NCBI GenBank assembly: GCA_964654125.1
Contig: CAZZGG010000065.1
Location: 1 to 14,134, forward strand
Origin: JAAYBY01 sp964654125
Lineage (GTDB): Bacteria; Bacillota; Clostridia; Saccharofermentanales; UBA5734
DNA length: 14,134 nucleotides
Direction of reading: 5' to 3'
The notes below the pieces were generated by a model, which saw nothing but the letters and a program-made list of their open reading frames with translations, had not been told where the DNA came from and ran no database searches. Each line of letters opens with the position of its first letter. The stretch's first letter is position 1. Both the position numbers and the translations under genes were made by a program. Below are positions 5,612-13,759 of this stretch, piece by piece.

Positions 5612-7546
5612 ATGGCTCTGACATTAGCAGAAAAAATAATCAAGGATCATCTGGTTGCAGGCGCAATGGCTCCTGGCCAGGAGATAGCCATCCGGATTGA
5701 CCAGACCCTGACCCAGGACTCAACCGGCACCATGGCCTACCTGCAGCTGGAAGCCATGCAGATAGACAAGGTCAGAACAGAACTGTCTGTGGCCTATGTC
5801 GACCACAATATGCTGCAGACCGGCTTTGAAAATGCCGATGACCATCTCTATATCCAGACAGTTGCCAAAAAACACGGCATTTTGTTTTCCAAACCAGGCA
5901 ATGGTGTCTGCCACCAGGTCCATGTCGAACGCTATGGCATACCTGGCAAAACCCTGCTCGGATCCGACAGCCACACACCAACTTGTGGTGGCCTGGGCAT
6001 GCTGGCCATCGGGGCCGGCGGCCTTGATGTGGCCGTGGCCATGGGCGGCGGTGCCTACTGGCTGGCCATGCCCCGCCTGATCAAGATCAACCTGACCGGC
6101 CAGCTGCGCCCCTGGGTCAGTGCCAAGGATGTCATACTGGAAGTGCTGCGCCGGCTCACTGTCAAAGGTGGCGTGGGTGCCATCATTGAATATGGCGGCC
6201 CGGGCATTGCCAGCCTGTCTGTCCCGGAACGGGCCACCATCACCAACATGGGTGCGGAACTGGGTGCCACCACATCCCTCTTCCCCAGCGACGAGAACAC
6301 CCGCCGTTTCCTGGCCGCCCAGGGCAGGGAAGAAGACTGGCAAGAACTCCTGCCAGATGCAGCTGCCAGTTATGACCAGGAACTGACTATTGACCTGGCC
6401 AGCCTGGAGCCTTTGGTAGCCCAGCCCCACAGCCCTGATAAGGTTGTTGCCGTCAAGGAGCTGGGTCCGATCAAGATCGACCAGGTTGCGATCGGCAGCT
6501 GCACCAACTCATCCTATATGGACATGATGAAGACAGCCGCCATCTTGCGCGGCCAGACAGTCCACCCTGATGTCTCACTAGTGATCGCTCCCGGCTCACG
6601 CCAGGTGCTAAACATGCTGGCAGCCAATGGTGCTCTAGCTGACATGATCGCTGCCGGTGCCAGGATACTGGAATCGGCCTGCGGACCCTGCATTGGCATG
6701 GGCCAGGCCCCGCGCAGCAACGGGATCTCCTTGCGCACCATCAACCGCAATTTCTGCGGCAGGTCCGGTACTGCCTCAGCCCAAGTCTATTTGTCCAGCC
6801 CGGAAGTGGCTGCAGTCAGCTCCATAACCGGTGTTTTGACCGACCCGGTTGGTTTTGGCCAGGCCCCTGTAGTGGACCTGCCTGACCACTATCTGGTTAA
6901 TGACAATATGATCATTGCCCCGGCCCAGCCGGGCGAGGATGTCACTGTAGTGCGTGGCCCCAATATCCAGCCTTTCCCGATCAGCCAGCCTCTATCTGGT
7001 GCTATCACGGGCCAGGCCTTGATCAAGCTGGAGGACAACATCACAACCGACCATATCATGCCGTCCAATGCCAAGCTCTTGCCCTTCCGCTCCAATGTGC
7101 CCTATTTAGCCGATTTTTGCCTGACACCCTGTGATCCGGAATTTCCGGCCCGGGCCAAGGCAGCCGGTGGTGGCATAATTATCGCGGGCAGCAACTATGG
7201 CCAGGGCTCCAGCCGGGAACATGCTGCACTAGCTCCGCTCCAATTGGGAGTGCGTGCTGTTATCGCCAAATCCTTTGCCCGCATCCACCTGGCCAATCTG
7301 CTTAATAACGGTATTGTGCCCTTGGTCTTTGCTGATGAAGCGGATTATGACAAGATCGATCAGGCAGATGAGCTGAAGATTGCCAATATCACAGACCAGG
7401 TGCAAAAGGCTGTCCAGGGTGAACCGCTACTAGTGGAAAACCTGACCAGCCAGGCAAAAATTGCCTGCCGGCTAGAAATCTCCCAGCGCCAGGCTGATAT
7501 CCTCCTTGCTGGTGGACTCTTGCAGAAGACCCGTCAGGACATCTAG
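5612..7546 (+). CDS. acn: Aconitate hydratase, ~640-residue single-chain type
   Basis: The enzyme isomerises citrate to isocitrate through cis-aconitate, using a [4Fe-4S] cluster, in the oxidative TCA branch. At 644 residues it is shorter than the ~900-residue AcnA and belongs to the compact form found in Clostridia and Aquifex. Cluster ligands are Cys297 in GSCTNSS (295-301) and Cys357 and Cys360 in SACGPCIGMG (355-364). GSDSHTPTCGG (117-127) is the conserved N-terminal active-site loop. The swivel domain carries GSNYGQGSSREHAAL (526-540) with the catalytic Ser and Arg, and ARIHLANLLNNGI (556-568). Homoaconitase and isopropylmalate isomerase are homologous, but those are usually split into two smaller subunits, and the neighbouring citrate synthase favours aconitase. 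The ATG follows an AAGGAGG site. The TAG is one base before the GntR ATG. Confidence 0.93.
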   Translation: MALTLAEKIIKDHLVAGAMAPGQEIAIRIDQTLTQDSTGTMAYLQLEAMQIDKVRTELSVAYVDHNMLQTGFENADDHLYIQTVAKKHGILFSKPGNGVCHQVHVERYGIPGKTLLGSDSHTPTCGGLGMLAIGAGGLDVAVAMGGGAYWLAMPRLIKINLTGQLRPWVSAKDVILEVLRRLTVKGGVGAIIEYGGPGIASLSVPERATITNMGAELGATTSLFPSDENTRRFLAAQGREEDWQELLPDAAASYDQELTIDLASLEPLVAQPHSPDKVVAVKELGPIKIDQVAIGSCTNSSYMDMMKTAAILRGQTVHPDVSLVIAPGSRQVLNMLAANGALADMIAAGARILESACGPCIGMGQAPRSNGISLRTINRNFCGRSGTASAQVYLSSPEVAAVSSITGVLTDPVGFGQAPVVDLPDHYLVNDNMIIAPAQPGEDVTVVRGPNIQPFPISQPLSGAITGQALIKLEDNITTDHIMPSNAKLLPFRSNVPYLADFCLTPCDPEFPARAKAAGGGIIIAGSNYGQGSSREHAALAPLQLGVRAVIAKSFARIHLANLLNNGIVPLVFADEADYDKIDQADELKIANITDQVQKAVQGEPLLVENLTSQAKIACRLEISQRQADILLAGGLLQKTRQDI

Positions 7547-7547
7547 G

Positions 7548-8222
7548 ATGCAGACGATTGAGCGCAGCAAAAGAGGCTCGCTGCGGCTGGCGGTTTACCG
7601 CCAGCTGCGTGACCTGATCCTGCAAGGCTATTACAAAGAGGGTATGGCCCTGACTGAGCTGGCTGTCTCGCAAAAGCTGGGTGTGAGCAGAACCCCTGTG
7701 CGGGAGGCCTTCCGCCAGCTGGAACTGGATGGACTTGTGGTTTCCAGTCCCAATCGCAGCGTGACAGTCCACTGCTTCAGTGATCAGGACATCCTGGACC
7801 TTTATGAAGTGCGCAGCCGCATGGAGGGCCTGGCTGCAGCCAGGGCTGCTGTCAATATGACAGCTGTCCAGCTGGAAGAATTAGAAGACATCTATGCCCG
7901 CGAATACACAGCCAGTTTTGCTCAAAACAGCGATGTCGAACAGCTCAAGGAGCTGGATGCCGCCTTCCATGCTGCGATCGTGGCCGGCAGCGGCAGCTCA
8001 ATCCTGGACCTGACCATAAAACCAATTAATTACTTGACCGGCCAGGCCCGCCTGGTTTCGCTGTCCCGGCCCAAGCGCAGCCAGAGCCAGATCAAAGAGC
8101 ATCTGGCCATCCTGGAGGCTATTCGTAAAAAAGACAGCAAAGATGCCGAAAGACAGATGCAAAGGCATATTGCCCGGGCAGCTGCCAGTTACCGGGCAGT
8201 AATGCAAACAGGAGATAACTAA
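7548..8222 (+). CDS. GntR-family transcriptional regulator with FCD ligand domain
   Basis: This is a two-domain repressor/activator of the FadR subfamily with 224 residues. The N-terminal winged helix (about 10-75) contains LTELAVSQKLGVSRTPVREAFRQL-type sequence, with the recognition helix in VSRTPVREAF. The C-terminal all-helical FCD domain (about 80-215) has the usual metal set: Asp137 and His141 (ELDAAFHAA), His185 (EHLAIL) and His207 (QRHIARA). It should therefore bind a metal and a small carboxylic acid, and citrate is an obvious candidate from context. The frame is open to a TTG at 7506 inside acn, but the ATG at 7548, one base after the acn stop and with CAGGA about 8 bases upstream, gives the normal N-terminus. 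It abuts citrate synthase with no spacing. Regulation of acn and gltA is inferred. Confidence 0.9.
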   Translation: MQTIERSKRGSLRLAVYRQLRDLILQGYYKEGMALTELAVSQKLGVSRTPVREAFRQLELDGLVVSSPNRSVTVHCFSDQDILDLYEVRSRMEGLAAARAAVNMTAVQLEELEDIYAREYTASFAQNSDVEQLKELDAAFHAAIVAGSGSSILDLTIKPINYLTGQARLVSLSRPKRSQSQIKEHLAILEAIRKKDSKDAERQMQRHIARAAASYRAVMQTGDN

Positions 8223-9596
8223 ATGGATGAGAAGACAGTAACAGATCTGATCAGGAAACTGGCGGAAAAATCAGCAGCCAGGAACAGGATCGATCCACAG
8301 CTTTATGAACGCTACAGCGTCAAGCGCGGCCTGCGCAATGAAGATGGCACTGGTGTGCTGGTCGGCCTGACTGAGGTTGGCGAAGTCTTTTCCTATATTA
8401 TAGATGACGGGGAAAGGATTCCGGTTGAAGGACGCCTTTTTTACCGTGGCATAGAGATCACTAAGATAGTGGACGGCTTTTACCAGCAAAAGCGCTTTGG
8501 CTTTGAAGAAACAGCCTACCTGCTGCTTTTTGGTGATCTGCCGACCCGCCAGCAGCTGGAAACATTTGAAAACCTGCTGGTCGCCTACCGTGAGTTGCCC
8601 TATGGCTTCACTGAGGACATGATCCTCAAGGCACCCAGCCGCGATATCATGAACAAGCTGGCCCGGACCGTGCTGGCCCTGTATCCTTATGATCATGATC
8701 CGGATGGCCTGGCAGTGGAAAATGTCCTGCGCCAGTGCATCCATCTGATCGCCTGTTTCCCGACCCTGATCTCGCATGCTTATATGGCCAAACGCCACTA
8801 TGTCGATAAGCAGAGCCTTTTTTTGCACACGCCTGACCCGCGTTATAACACGGCCCAGAATATCCTTTCCATGATCCGGCCGGACGGTCAGTTCTCGGAA
8901 CTGGAAGCCCGGGTGCTGGACTTGGCCCTGGTCCTGCATGCCGACCACGGCGGTGGTAATAACTCGACCTTTGTCACCCATGCTGTCACATCGAGTGGTT
9001 CAGACACCTATTCCACCATTGCGGCAGCCATCGGGTCCTTAAAGGGGCCCCAGCATGGCGGGGCCAGCAGCAAGGCCTTTGCCATGATGATGGACCTGGC
9101 TGAAAAGGTGCAAAACTGGCGTGATGAAAGACAGATTGCTGATTATCTGGCCAAGGTCCTCAAAAAGGAGGCCTTTGACCACTCCGGCCTGATCTACGGG
9201 ATCGGTCATGCTGTCTACACCATCTCTGATCCGCGCACCAGGCTGCTGCGTGATTATGCCCGCTCCCTGGCCTATGAAACCGGGCGGGAGGACATGTATG
9301 AGCTCTTCTTGTTAACTGAACGCCTGGCCCCGGAGGTCCTGCGCAGCAATAAGAACCCCGGCAAGATCGTCTGTGCCAATGTTGACTTTTACTCCGGCTT
9401 TGTCTATCAGATGCTGGGTATTTCCGCAGAGCTCTTCACGCCTCTTTTTGCAGCAGCTCGGATTGCTGGCTGGAGCGCCCACAGGATTGAGGAATTGATC
9501 AGTGGCGGCCGCATCATCCGCCCGGCCTATAAGTCGGTGCGCAAAAGGCGCGATTATGTGGCGATCGAAGATCGTCAGGCTGGTAACTGCAACTAG
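8223..9596 (+). CDS. gltA: Citrate synthase (citrate/2-methylcitrate synthase family)
   Basis: The enzyme condenses acetyl-CoA with oxaloacetate to citrate, entering the oxidative branch toward 2-oxoglutarate. The catalytic residues of the family are in place: His242 in HADHGGGN (239-246), His278 in KGPQHGGASS (274-283), His329 in YGIGHAVYTISDPR (325-338) and Asp388 in ANVDFYSG (385-392). The C-terminal RPAYKSVRKRRDY carries a CoA/substrate-binding Arg. At 457 residues it has an N-terminal extension of about 60-70 residues before the core compared with ~370-residue Bacillus CitZ, as in many clostridial enzymes. 2-Methylcitrate synthase cannot be excluded, but the aconitase in the same transcript and the absence of prp genes argue for citrate. 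The ATG directly follows the GntR TAA. No isocitrate dehydrogenase gene follows; a terminator does. Confidence 0.93.
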   Translation: MDEKTVTDLIRKLAEKSAARNRIDPQLYERYSVKRGLRNEDGTGVLVGLTEVGEVFSYIIDDGERIPVEGRLFYRGIEITKIVDGFYQQKRFGFEETAYLLLFGDLPTRQQLETFENLLVAYRELPYGFTEDMILKAPSRDIMNKLARTVLALYPYDHDPDGLAVENVLRQCIHLIACFPTLISHAYMAKRHYVDKQSLFLHTPDPRYNTAQNILSMIRPDGQFSELEARVLDLALVLHADHGGGNNSTFVTHAVTSSGSDTYSTIAAAIGSLKGPQHGGASSKAFAMMMDLAEKVQNWRDERQIADYLAKVLKKEAFDHSGLIYGIGHAVYTISDPRTRLLRDYARSLAYETGREDMYELFLLTERLAPEVLRSNKNPGKIVCANVDFYSGFVYQMLGISAELFTPLFAAARIAGWSAHRIEELISGGRIIRPAYKSVRKRRDYVAIEDRQAGNCN

Positions 9597-9614
9597 AAAA
9601 ACAAAAAAAGATCC

Positions 9615-9654
9615 AGACAAAAAAAGCTGTTGCCTGGCAACAGCTTTTTTGTCT
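9615..9654. terminator. Bidirectional intrinsic terminator between gltA (+) and gajB (-)
   Basis: GCTGTTGCC (9626-9634) and GGCAACAGC (9636-9644) are perfectly complementary, realistically a 7-bp GC-containing stem with a CCTGG loop. It is flanked by seven A on the left and six T on the right, with AGAC/GTCT extending the symmetry. It can stop transcription from both sides, ending the acn operon on the plus strand and the helicase gene on the minus strand. Confidence 0.9.
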
Positions 9655-9713
9655 TGTAATGTCAAAGATATCCACACTAGGGGAATCTATCAATTTGAGC
9701 ATAACTATATCTT

Positions 9714-11564
9714 TCAGCAAGGTGCTAGCAATTGACTAATAAATTGAGATGGCTGTTGCCGTTTATCATCTCCCCAGGGCATTCGTTTTATTTTAGGATA
9801 GGATAAATAACATAGACGCTTCGCTCGGGTAATTGCCACATACATATTATTCTTTTCCTGTGCCATAGCTTCGCCACCACTGTTTAGCGCACGATAATCT
9901 GGAAAGGTACCTTCAGCTAGGCCGATAATGAAAACCACTTCAAATTCTAATCCCTTTGACATATGGGCAGTTAATAAAGCTACACCTGAATCTGCTGCAA
10001 CGTCTTGAGTTTTTCCAAGGGAGATTGAGTTGCGAAATGACACAAGGCTTCTATTTTCGCTTGCTACTCGGCTCTTAAAATTACGCCAATGATTATTCCA
10101 TTCATCAATATCTTTTTCCAGTAAATACCTCTCGTTATCATCTAGTTTATCTGGAATATTTTCCTTCAAGACTGCAAGAGCTTTGTCAAAATTAAAAAAA
10201 CCTTCAACAGTGATGTAGGGCAGAGCCGCGCTCATCCAAGCATACTTGCTCCGAGACAATAGTTGCTTAATTAACATATTTGTATTATCACTGGCAACAC
10301 ATGCAGCTAAATCTACAGATGTCATCTTGCACAACATTTGCTTATGATATAGGTCCATAGGATTCATGATCAGACGTATCATTAAGTCGAATGCTTCCAT
10401 ATAGTCTGTTTCAAAGCTAATCCCCGACTGGATCTTTTTATAATAAAATGGTATTTCCAATTCTGTAAGGGCACTTTCAATCTTGGAAAAAACATATTTA
10501 TTCCTTGCTATAATAGCAAAATCATTAAAGCTCAGTGGGTTTTCTATATCTTTATGGCCAATTATTTCCAGTCTTTGAATCGATTGACATACTTCCAGAG
10601 CCTCTGTTTCCTCATTATCATACATTGTGGCAGACACTTCACCTTCATAGAAATATTTTGTAATATCCTCGTTATTTCCTGTAAGGCTGTTGGCAAATAG
10701 GATGATTTGTTTTGCAGAACGAAAATTTTCAGTCAATGAATATACAGTTGGACTGAAGTCGTGTACAAACAGTTCAGCCATGTATTTACTGCTTGAACCA
10801 TTAAATGCGTATATTGACTGGTTTTCATCTCCAACCATCATTATATTACGGAAGTCAGAACCACAGAGCGCTTGGATCAAGCGATATTGTGCAGCATTCA
10901 AATCTTGAGCTTCATCCACACAGATGTAGCGGTAGACTGAATTATATAGCTTGACAACATCAGAATTTTCGACCAAAACTCGGTATGCAAAGAACATGAT
11001 ATCATCGAAATCTATTGCGTTTTGGCTTAATAAAACTTCGTTGTACTTTTGATATATCTCAGGGAATGGTGCCTCAAGCTGGCAAAGCTCAGGCGTAACA
11101 AAAGAACGCTTCTGCTCAGAAATGATTGATAAACATTTCGCTAAAAATGCTTCTGGTTTTTGTTGCTGACGCAGAACGATTTCAAGCTGAGGATCACTAG
11201 CAATAACATCTCTTAAAATTGAAATTCTATCATTTTCGCTTTCAAATAATGATATATCTGGCTGCAATCCTATCAGATAACCTCTTGATTGGATAATATC
11301 AAGGCAAAATGAATGTATAGTGCCAATTGTGACGCGTTCAATAGCTTCACCAATTTTGGGATCAGATTCAAGTCTGGCAAGCATCTCTTCAGCTGCCATA
11401 TTACTAAAAGTTAAAGCTAAAACCTTCCCGCGTTTTTTAACAGACAACAAGTGTTTAACGCGTTCTGTCAGCACACGTGTTTTACCGCTGCCAGGTCCTG
11501 CTTTTACAAGTAAAGGTCCATCAACATGCTCAACAATCGCTTTTTGCTTCTCTGAAAGATTCAT
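9714..11564 (-). CDS. gajB: UvrD/PcrA-like superfamily 1 helicase, Gabija GajB
   Basis: In Gabija the GajB helicase forms a complex with the GajA nuclease and takes part in sensing phage-related DNA ends and nucleotide loss. All SF1A motifs are visible in 616 residues: Q motif LSEKQKAIV (3-11), Walker A AGPGSGKT (22-29), Ia LTFSNMAAEEM (51-61), Ic GTIHSFC (81-87), II VDEAQD (216-221), III VGDENQSIYAFNG (244-256), IV LTENFRS (277-283), V TAHMSKGLEFEVV (532-544) and VI VAITRAKR (576-583). It is longer than the 494-residue Bacillus cereus GajB, yet shorter than housekeeping PcrA (~720). No extra nuclease domain is seen. The ATG at 11564 overlaps the gajA stop (ATGA) and has GGAGG 6-7 bases upstream, indicating tight coupling. 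The gene is clearly AT-richer than the acn operon. A generic UvrD paralogue is less likely, given the OLD partner. Confidence 0.88.
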   Translation of the reverse strand: MNLSEKQKAIVEHVDGPLLVKAGPGSGKTRVLTERVKHLLSVKKRGKVLALTFSNMAAEEMLARLESDPKIGEAIERVTIGTIHSFCLDIIQSRGYLIGLQPDISLFESENDRISILRDVIASDPQLEIVLRQQQKPEAFLAKCLSIISEQKRSFVTPELCQLEAPFPEIYQKYNEVLLSQNAIDFDDIMFFAYRVLVENSDVVKLYNSVYRYICVDEAQDLNAAQYRLIQALCGSDFRNIMMVGDENQSIYAFNGSSSKYMAELFVHDFSPTVYSLTENFRSAKQIILFANSLTGNNEDITKYFYEGEVSATMYDNEETEALEVCQSIQRLEIIGHKDIENPLSFNDFAIIARNKYVFSKIESALTELEIPFYYKKIQSGISFETDYMEAFDLMIRLIMNPMDLYHKQMLCKMTSVDLAACVASDNTNMLIKQLLSRSKYAWMSAALPYITVEGFFNFDKALAVLKENIPDKLDDNERYLLEKDIDEWNNHWRNFKSRVASENRSLVSFRNSISLGKTQDVAADSGVALLTAHMSKGLEFEVVFIIGLAEGTFPDYRALNSGGEAMAQEKNNMYVAITRAKRLCYLSYPKIKRMPWGDDKRQQPSQFISQLLAPC

Positions 11565-13393
11565 TCTATTCCTCCTTCCACTATATTCCTTTGCCGCCCG
11601 ATTTTAGCAGCTAATACAGTAAAAAGTTGCTCTATTTTTGGCGATATACGTTGGGCACGATCTGGCGAGCTAATCAGTTTATGCGCAATAGGCAATGCAT
11701 ATTCGGTTTTATTTTCGTGACACAAATCCGCTAGAGCTTCAGTTAGCCCATTTGATTGCTGATAGTCTCTAATGGTACCACCTTTGCGTTTTTGCCCGTG
11801 CATTCTTGTCATGTATGATGCAAAATAATCTACATCCTCTTCATGTTCGCAAATGGCACTAATCATTTGCTCTGAATATCCAGCTCGTATAAGGTGTTTT
11901 TCATAGTCATCGCTGTTTTCTAAAATAATCACATTATCCAATTTGGAGTAGTCCTCATCAAAAACATCTCTTACTGCAACACGGACAGAAGCAATCGCAC
12001 CAGGTTCACCATCACTAAAAATAAACCATGGTATGGCAAAATCCTTAGCTAAAGATAAAAATGGTGCATATTTGTTTTTGCCACCTGTACTAATAATGCT
12101 TACGCCAAGGGCGTATGGAGCACAGCCAAAATACTCGTGAAAGAAGATGGGAAGTGCCAATTCTTCGGTAATTCCCTCGCATAGGATAGCAGCAGATGCA
12201 AACAAAAAATCTGCTCGTGTATTTATAACCTCGCGAAAAATCTTCAATGTATCGTCCACACGATGTTCGCCGGTCTTGTACTGAGTTGCTATGGTTTTTC
12301 CGTTATGTTTGCCAAAATGAATTGTATCTGCCAAAGCAGATTGGGCCACTACACTGGGAGAATGTGTGCTGACAATTTTTTGTCCGGAAAAATTAGAAAT
12401 CTGTTCAAACAACTGTCTTTGTGCCTGTGAGTGCAAATGTGCTTCCGGTTCTTCCAAAGTAAGCATAATGTACTGCTCTGCTTCATCATCGTCAGCTGTT
12501 ATTTTTTCTTTTTGGTTTTCGACAAAGGCAGATAAAGTGAGAAATGATACCCAACTGCGTGTTCCATACCCATGTTGTGAGATTGGAAAAGAAGCTGCAG
12601 CTCCATCTTTCATCAGGATATCCATACCTTTATTGATATCTGTTAATTTTCGGGCTAAGGGTGCTACTTCAACTGTACTTGATTCAGAACCAATGGTTTT
12701 TCCTATTGCAGATATTCGCTCTTTGGTTAGGGAAAGCGATGGAATATTGTCGATGATCATGGTGTTTACATGATTAAGCTGTTCTTCAATTTCTTGTACT
12801 TTATCATCTGTTAAGTCGTAGCTGGAAGTAATACGGCCAAAATATGATTTTCTGTTCCTCATATCTTGCACGATATCTCGATTTGCATCCATATAAAAGG
12901 ATTGCATTGATGTGCGCATATCTTCATTATAGACGGTTTTCTTGTTTTCAAGAACAGCCGTATCTACACTATCTTTCCACTGCCGAATGCACCGTCTATT
13001 TAAAATATAGCTATCTTTAACTAGATCAAGCTTGATTTCGGAACGTATAGCTACAAAATTCCCTTCATCACTTGTAGTAATCCAAGATTCAGTAAAGACG
13101 CTTGTCCAAAAACCAGTAAACTCTTTGCACAAAGCACCATCTAGATCAATAGGCTGAATGAGAATATCAATAATTGCTATTTTGGATTTTTCCAGTCGCT
13201 CGCCTTCGACGACAAAAATATCAACCTCGGAAAGATCTGAGGCACCGACAATAGCAGTATTTATTGCTCGTAAAAAATTGGATTTACCGGTATTGTTTTG
13301 TCCAAGTACCAAATTAAACATACTCAATTCCAAATCCAAATTTTCTATAGAACGGTAATTTTTTATGCGAACTCTTGAAATCATGATTCCCAT
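11561..13393 (-). CDS. gajA: OLD-family ATPase/TOPRIM endonuclease, Gabija GajA
   Basis: GajA is a sequence-dependent DNA nickase held inactive by normal NTP levels and released when nucleotides fall during phage infection. The protein starts VRIKNYRSIENLDLEL, typical of SMC/RecF-like ABC ATPases. Numbered from the proposed ATG it has Walker A GQNNTGKS (31-38), an ABC-signature-like region HGYGTRSW (274-281), Walker B LTLEEPEAHLH (311-321) and the switch His in STHSP (342-346). The C-terminal TOPRIM domain has the metal-binding Glu in CEGITEE (405-411) and FSDGE (459-463), where the usual DxD reads DGE. A basic RKGG follows at about 536-539. I chose the ATG at 13393 (GGAGG at 13401-13405, spacing 7), giving 610 residues against 578 in the B. 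cereus protein; a TTG at 13423 has no such site. OLD nuclease followed by UvrD helicase defines class 2 OLD/Gabija. Confidence 0.88.
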   Translation of the reverse strand: MGIMISRVRIKNYRSIENLDLELSMFNLVLGQNNTGKSNFLRAINTAIVGASDLSEVDIFVVEGERLEKSKIAIIDILIQPIDLDGALCKEFTGFWTSVFTESWITTSDEGNFVAIRSEIKLDLVKDSYILNRRCIRQWKDSVDTAVLENKKTVYNEDMRTSMQSFYMDANRDIVQDMRNRKSYFGRITSSYDLTDDKVQEIEEQLNHVNTMIIDNIPSLSLTKERISAIGKTIGSESSTVEVAPLARKLTDINKGMDILMKDGAAASFPISQHGYGTRSWVSFLTLSAFVENQKEKITADDDEAEQYIMLTLEEPEAHLHSQAQRQLFEQISNFSGQKIVSTHSPSVVAQSALADTIHFGKHNGKTIATQYKTGEHRVDDTLKIFREVINTRADFLFASAAILCEGITEELALPIFFHEYFGCAPYALGVSIISTGGKNKYAPFLSLAKDFAIPWFIFSDGEPGAIASVRVAVRDVFDEDYSKLDNVIILENSDDYEKHLIRAGYSEQMISAICEHEEDVDYFASYMTRMHGQKRKGGTIRDYQQSNGLTEALADLCHENKTEYALPIAHKLISSPDRAQRISPKIEQLFTVLAAKIGRQRNIVEGGIE

Positions 13394-13459
13394 GCCAGTA
13401 CCTCCAGATCTGCACAATCCCAAAACTACTATCTATTATTGCCTCTTCTTGTTTAAATG

Positions 13460-13549
13460 CTAATAAAACTGACTGACATGCTCATAGATTTGCCAATCAC
13501 AATGTCTATCCAATTGCAAAACATAAATTTCAATTGACTGCGTTGTCAT
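13460..13549 (-). CDS. Possible 29-codon micro-ORF between the HTH gene and gajA
   Basis: In the 136 bases between the HTH gene and gajA, a short frame begins at ATG 13549 (or 13552) inside the last codons of the HTH gene and ends at TAG 13460-13462. Its peptide has a protein-like composition, for example VLQLDRHCDWQIYEHV, rich in Trp, Tyr, His and charged residues. If the TAG is ignored, seven more codons (HLNKKRQ) follow before a TAA. The ribosome binding site is poor. It could be a coupled leader or regulatory peptide, the remnant of a longer gene, or chance. Nothing in it identifies a function. Confidence 0.2.
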   Translation of the reverse strand: MTTQSIEIYVLQLDRHCDWQIYEHVSQFY

Positions 13550-13727
13550 CATCTTTAGGACGTCGTAAAGCGCGCCCATCTTCTGGTTTATGAGCATTCG
13601 AGGGAATTGCCCACGCATTTCCCAATCTCCACGCGCCTTCTATTCTTCCTTCGGAACAAAGGATCTGAACACGCCTTGGTGTTATTCCCCATTTCTTTGC
13701 AGCTTCTTTAGCCGTGATAAAATCCAT
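13530..13727 (-). CDS. Small helix-turn-helix DNA-binding protein (excisionase/MerR-like), putative cassette regulator
   Basis: This 65-residue protein has one DNA-binding domain. Residues 4-30 (ITAKEAAKKWGI, then TPRRVQILCSEGRI) form the helix-turn-helix, with Arg53-type basic residues following the wing. GAWRLGNAWAIP (31-42) is the beta wing seen in excisionase-like and MerR-like HTH_17 domains, and the charged tail (43-65) is probably disordered. Single-domain proteins of this kind are common in Clostridia and often sit with mobile or defence genes. It has its own consensus-like promoter (13760-13788) with inverted repeats over the -35, so it may repress itself and the downstream gajAB. 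No clear ribosome binding site precedes the ATG. The gap to gajA is 136 bases with no terminator, so co-transcription is likely. Confidence 0.75.
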   Translation of the reverse strand: MDFITAKEAAKKWGITPRRVQILCSEGRIEGAWRLGNAWAIPSNAHKPEDGRALRRPKDDDNAVN

Positions 13728-13759
13728 CTGTTAACCCATTCATGTATGCTAATAGATAT

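Noticed and set aside
5720..6430. 236-codon minus-strand frame inside aconitase
   Set aside because: It is a shadow in GC-rich coding sequence: low-complexity composition, no ribosome binding site, and a clearly real gene on the other strand. The 236-codon frame at 8271-8981 inside citrate synthase is rejected for the same reason.
7506..7547. Start of the GntR regulator at TTG 7506 inside acn
   Set aside because: The ATG at 7548 gives the family's normal N-terminus and sits one base after the acn stop; the extension has no family resemblance.
9664..9714. AAAGATAT/ATATCTTT inverted repeat at the end of gajB as a terminator
   Set aside because: It is an AT-only 8-bp stem with a 35-base loop, too weak to terminate; the strong terminator at 9615-9654 follows directly.
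13394..13423. GajA start at TTG 13423
   Set aside because: GGAGG at 13401-13405 is placed for the ATG at 13393, and the added residues precede the conserved first strand of the ATPase domain.
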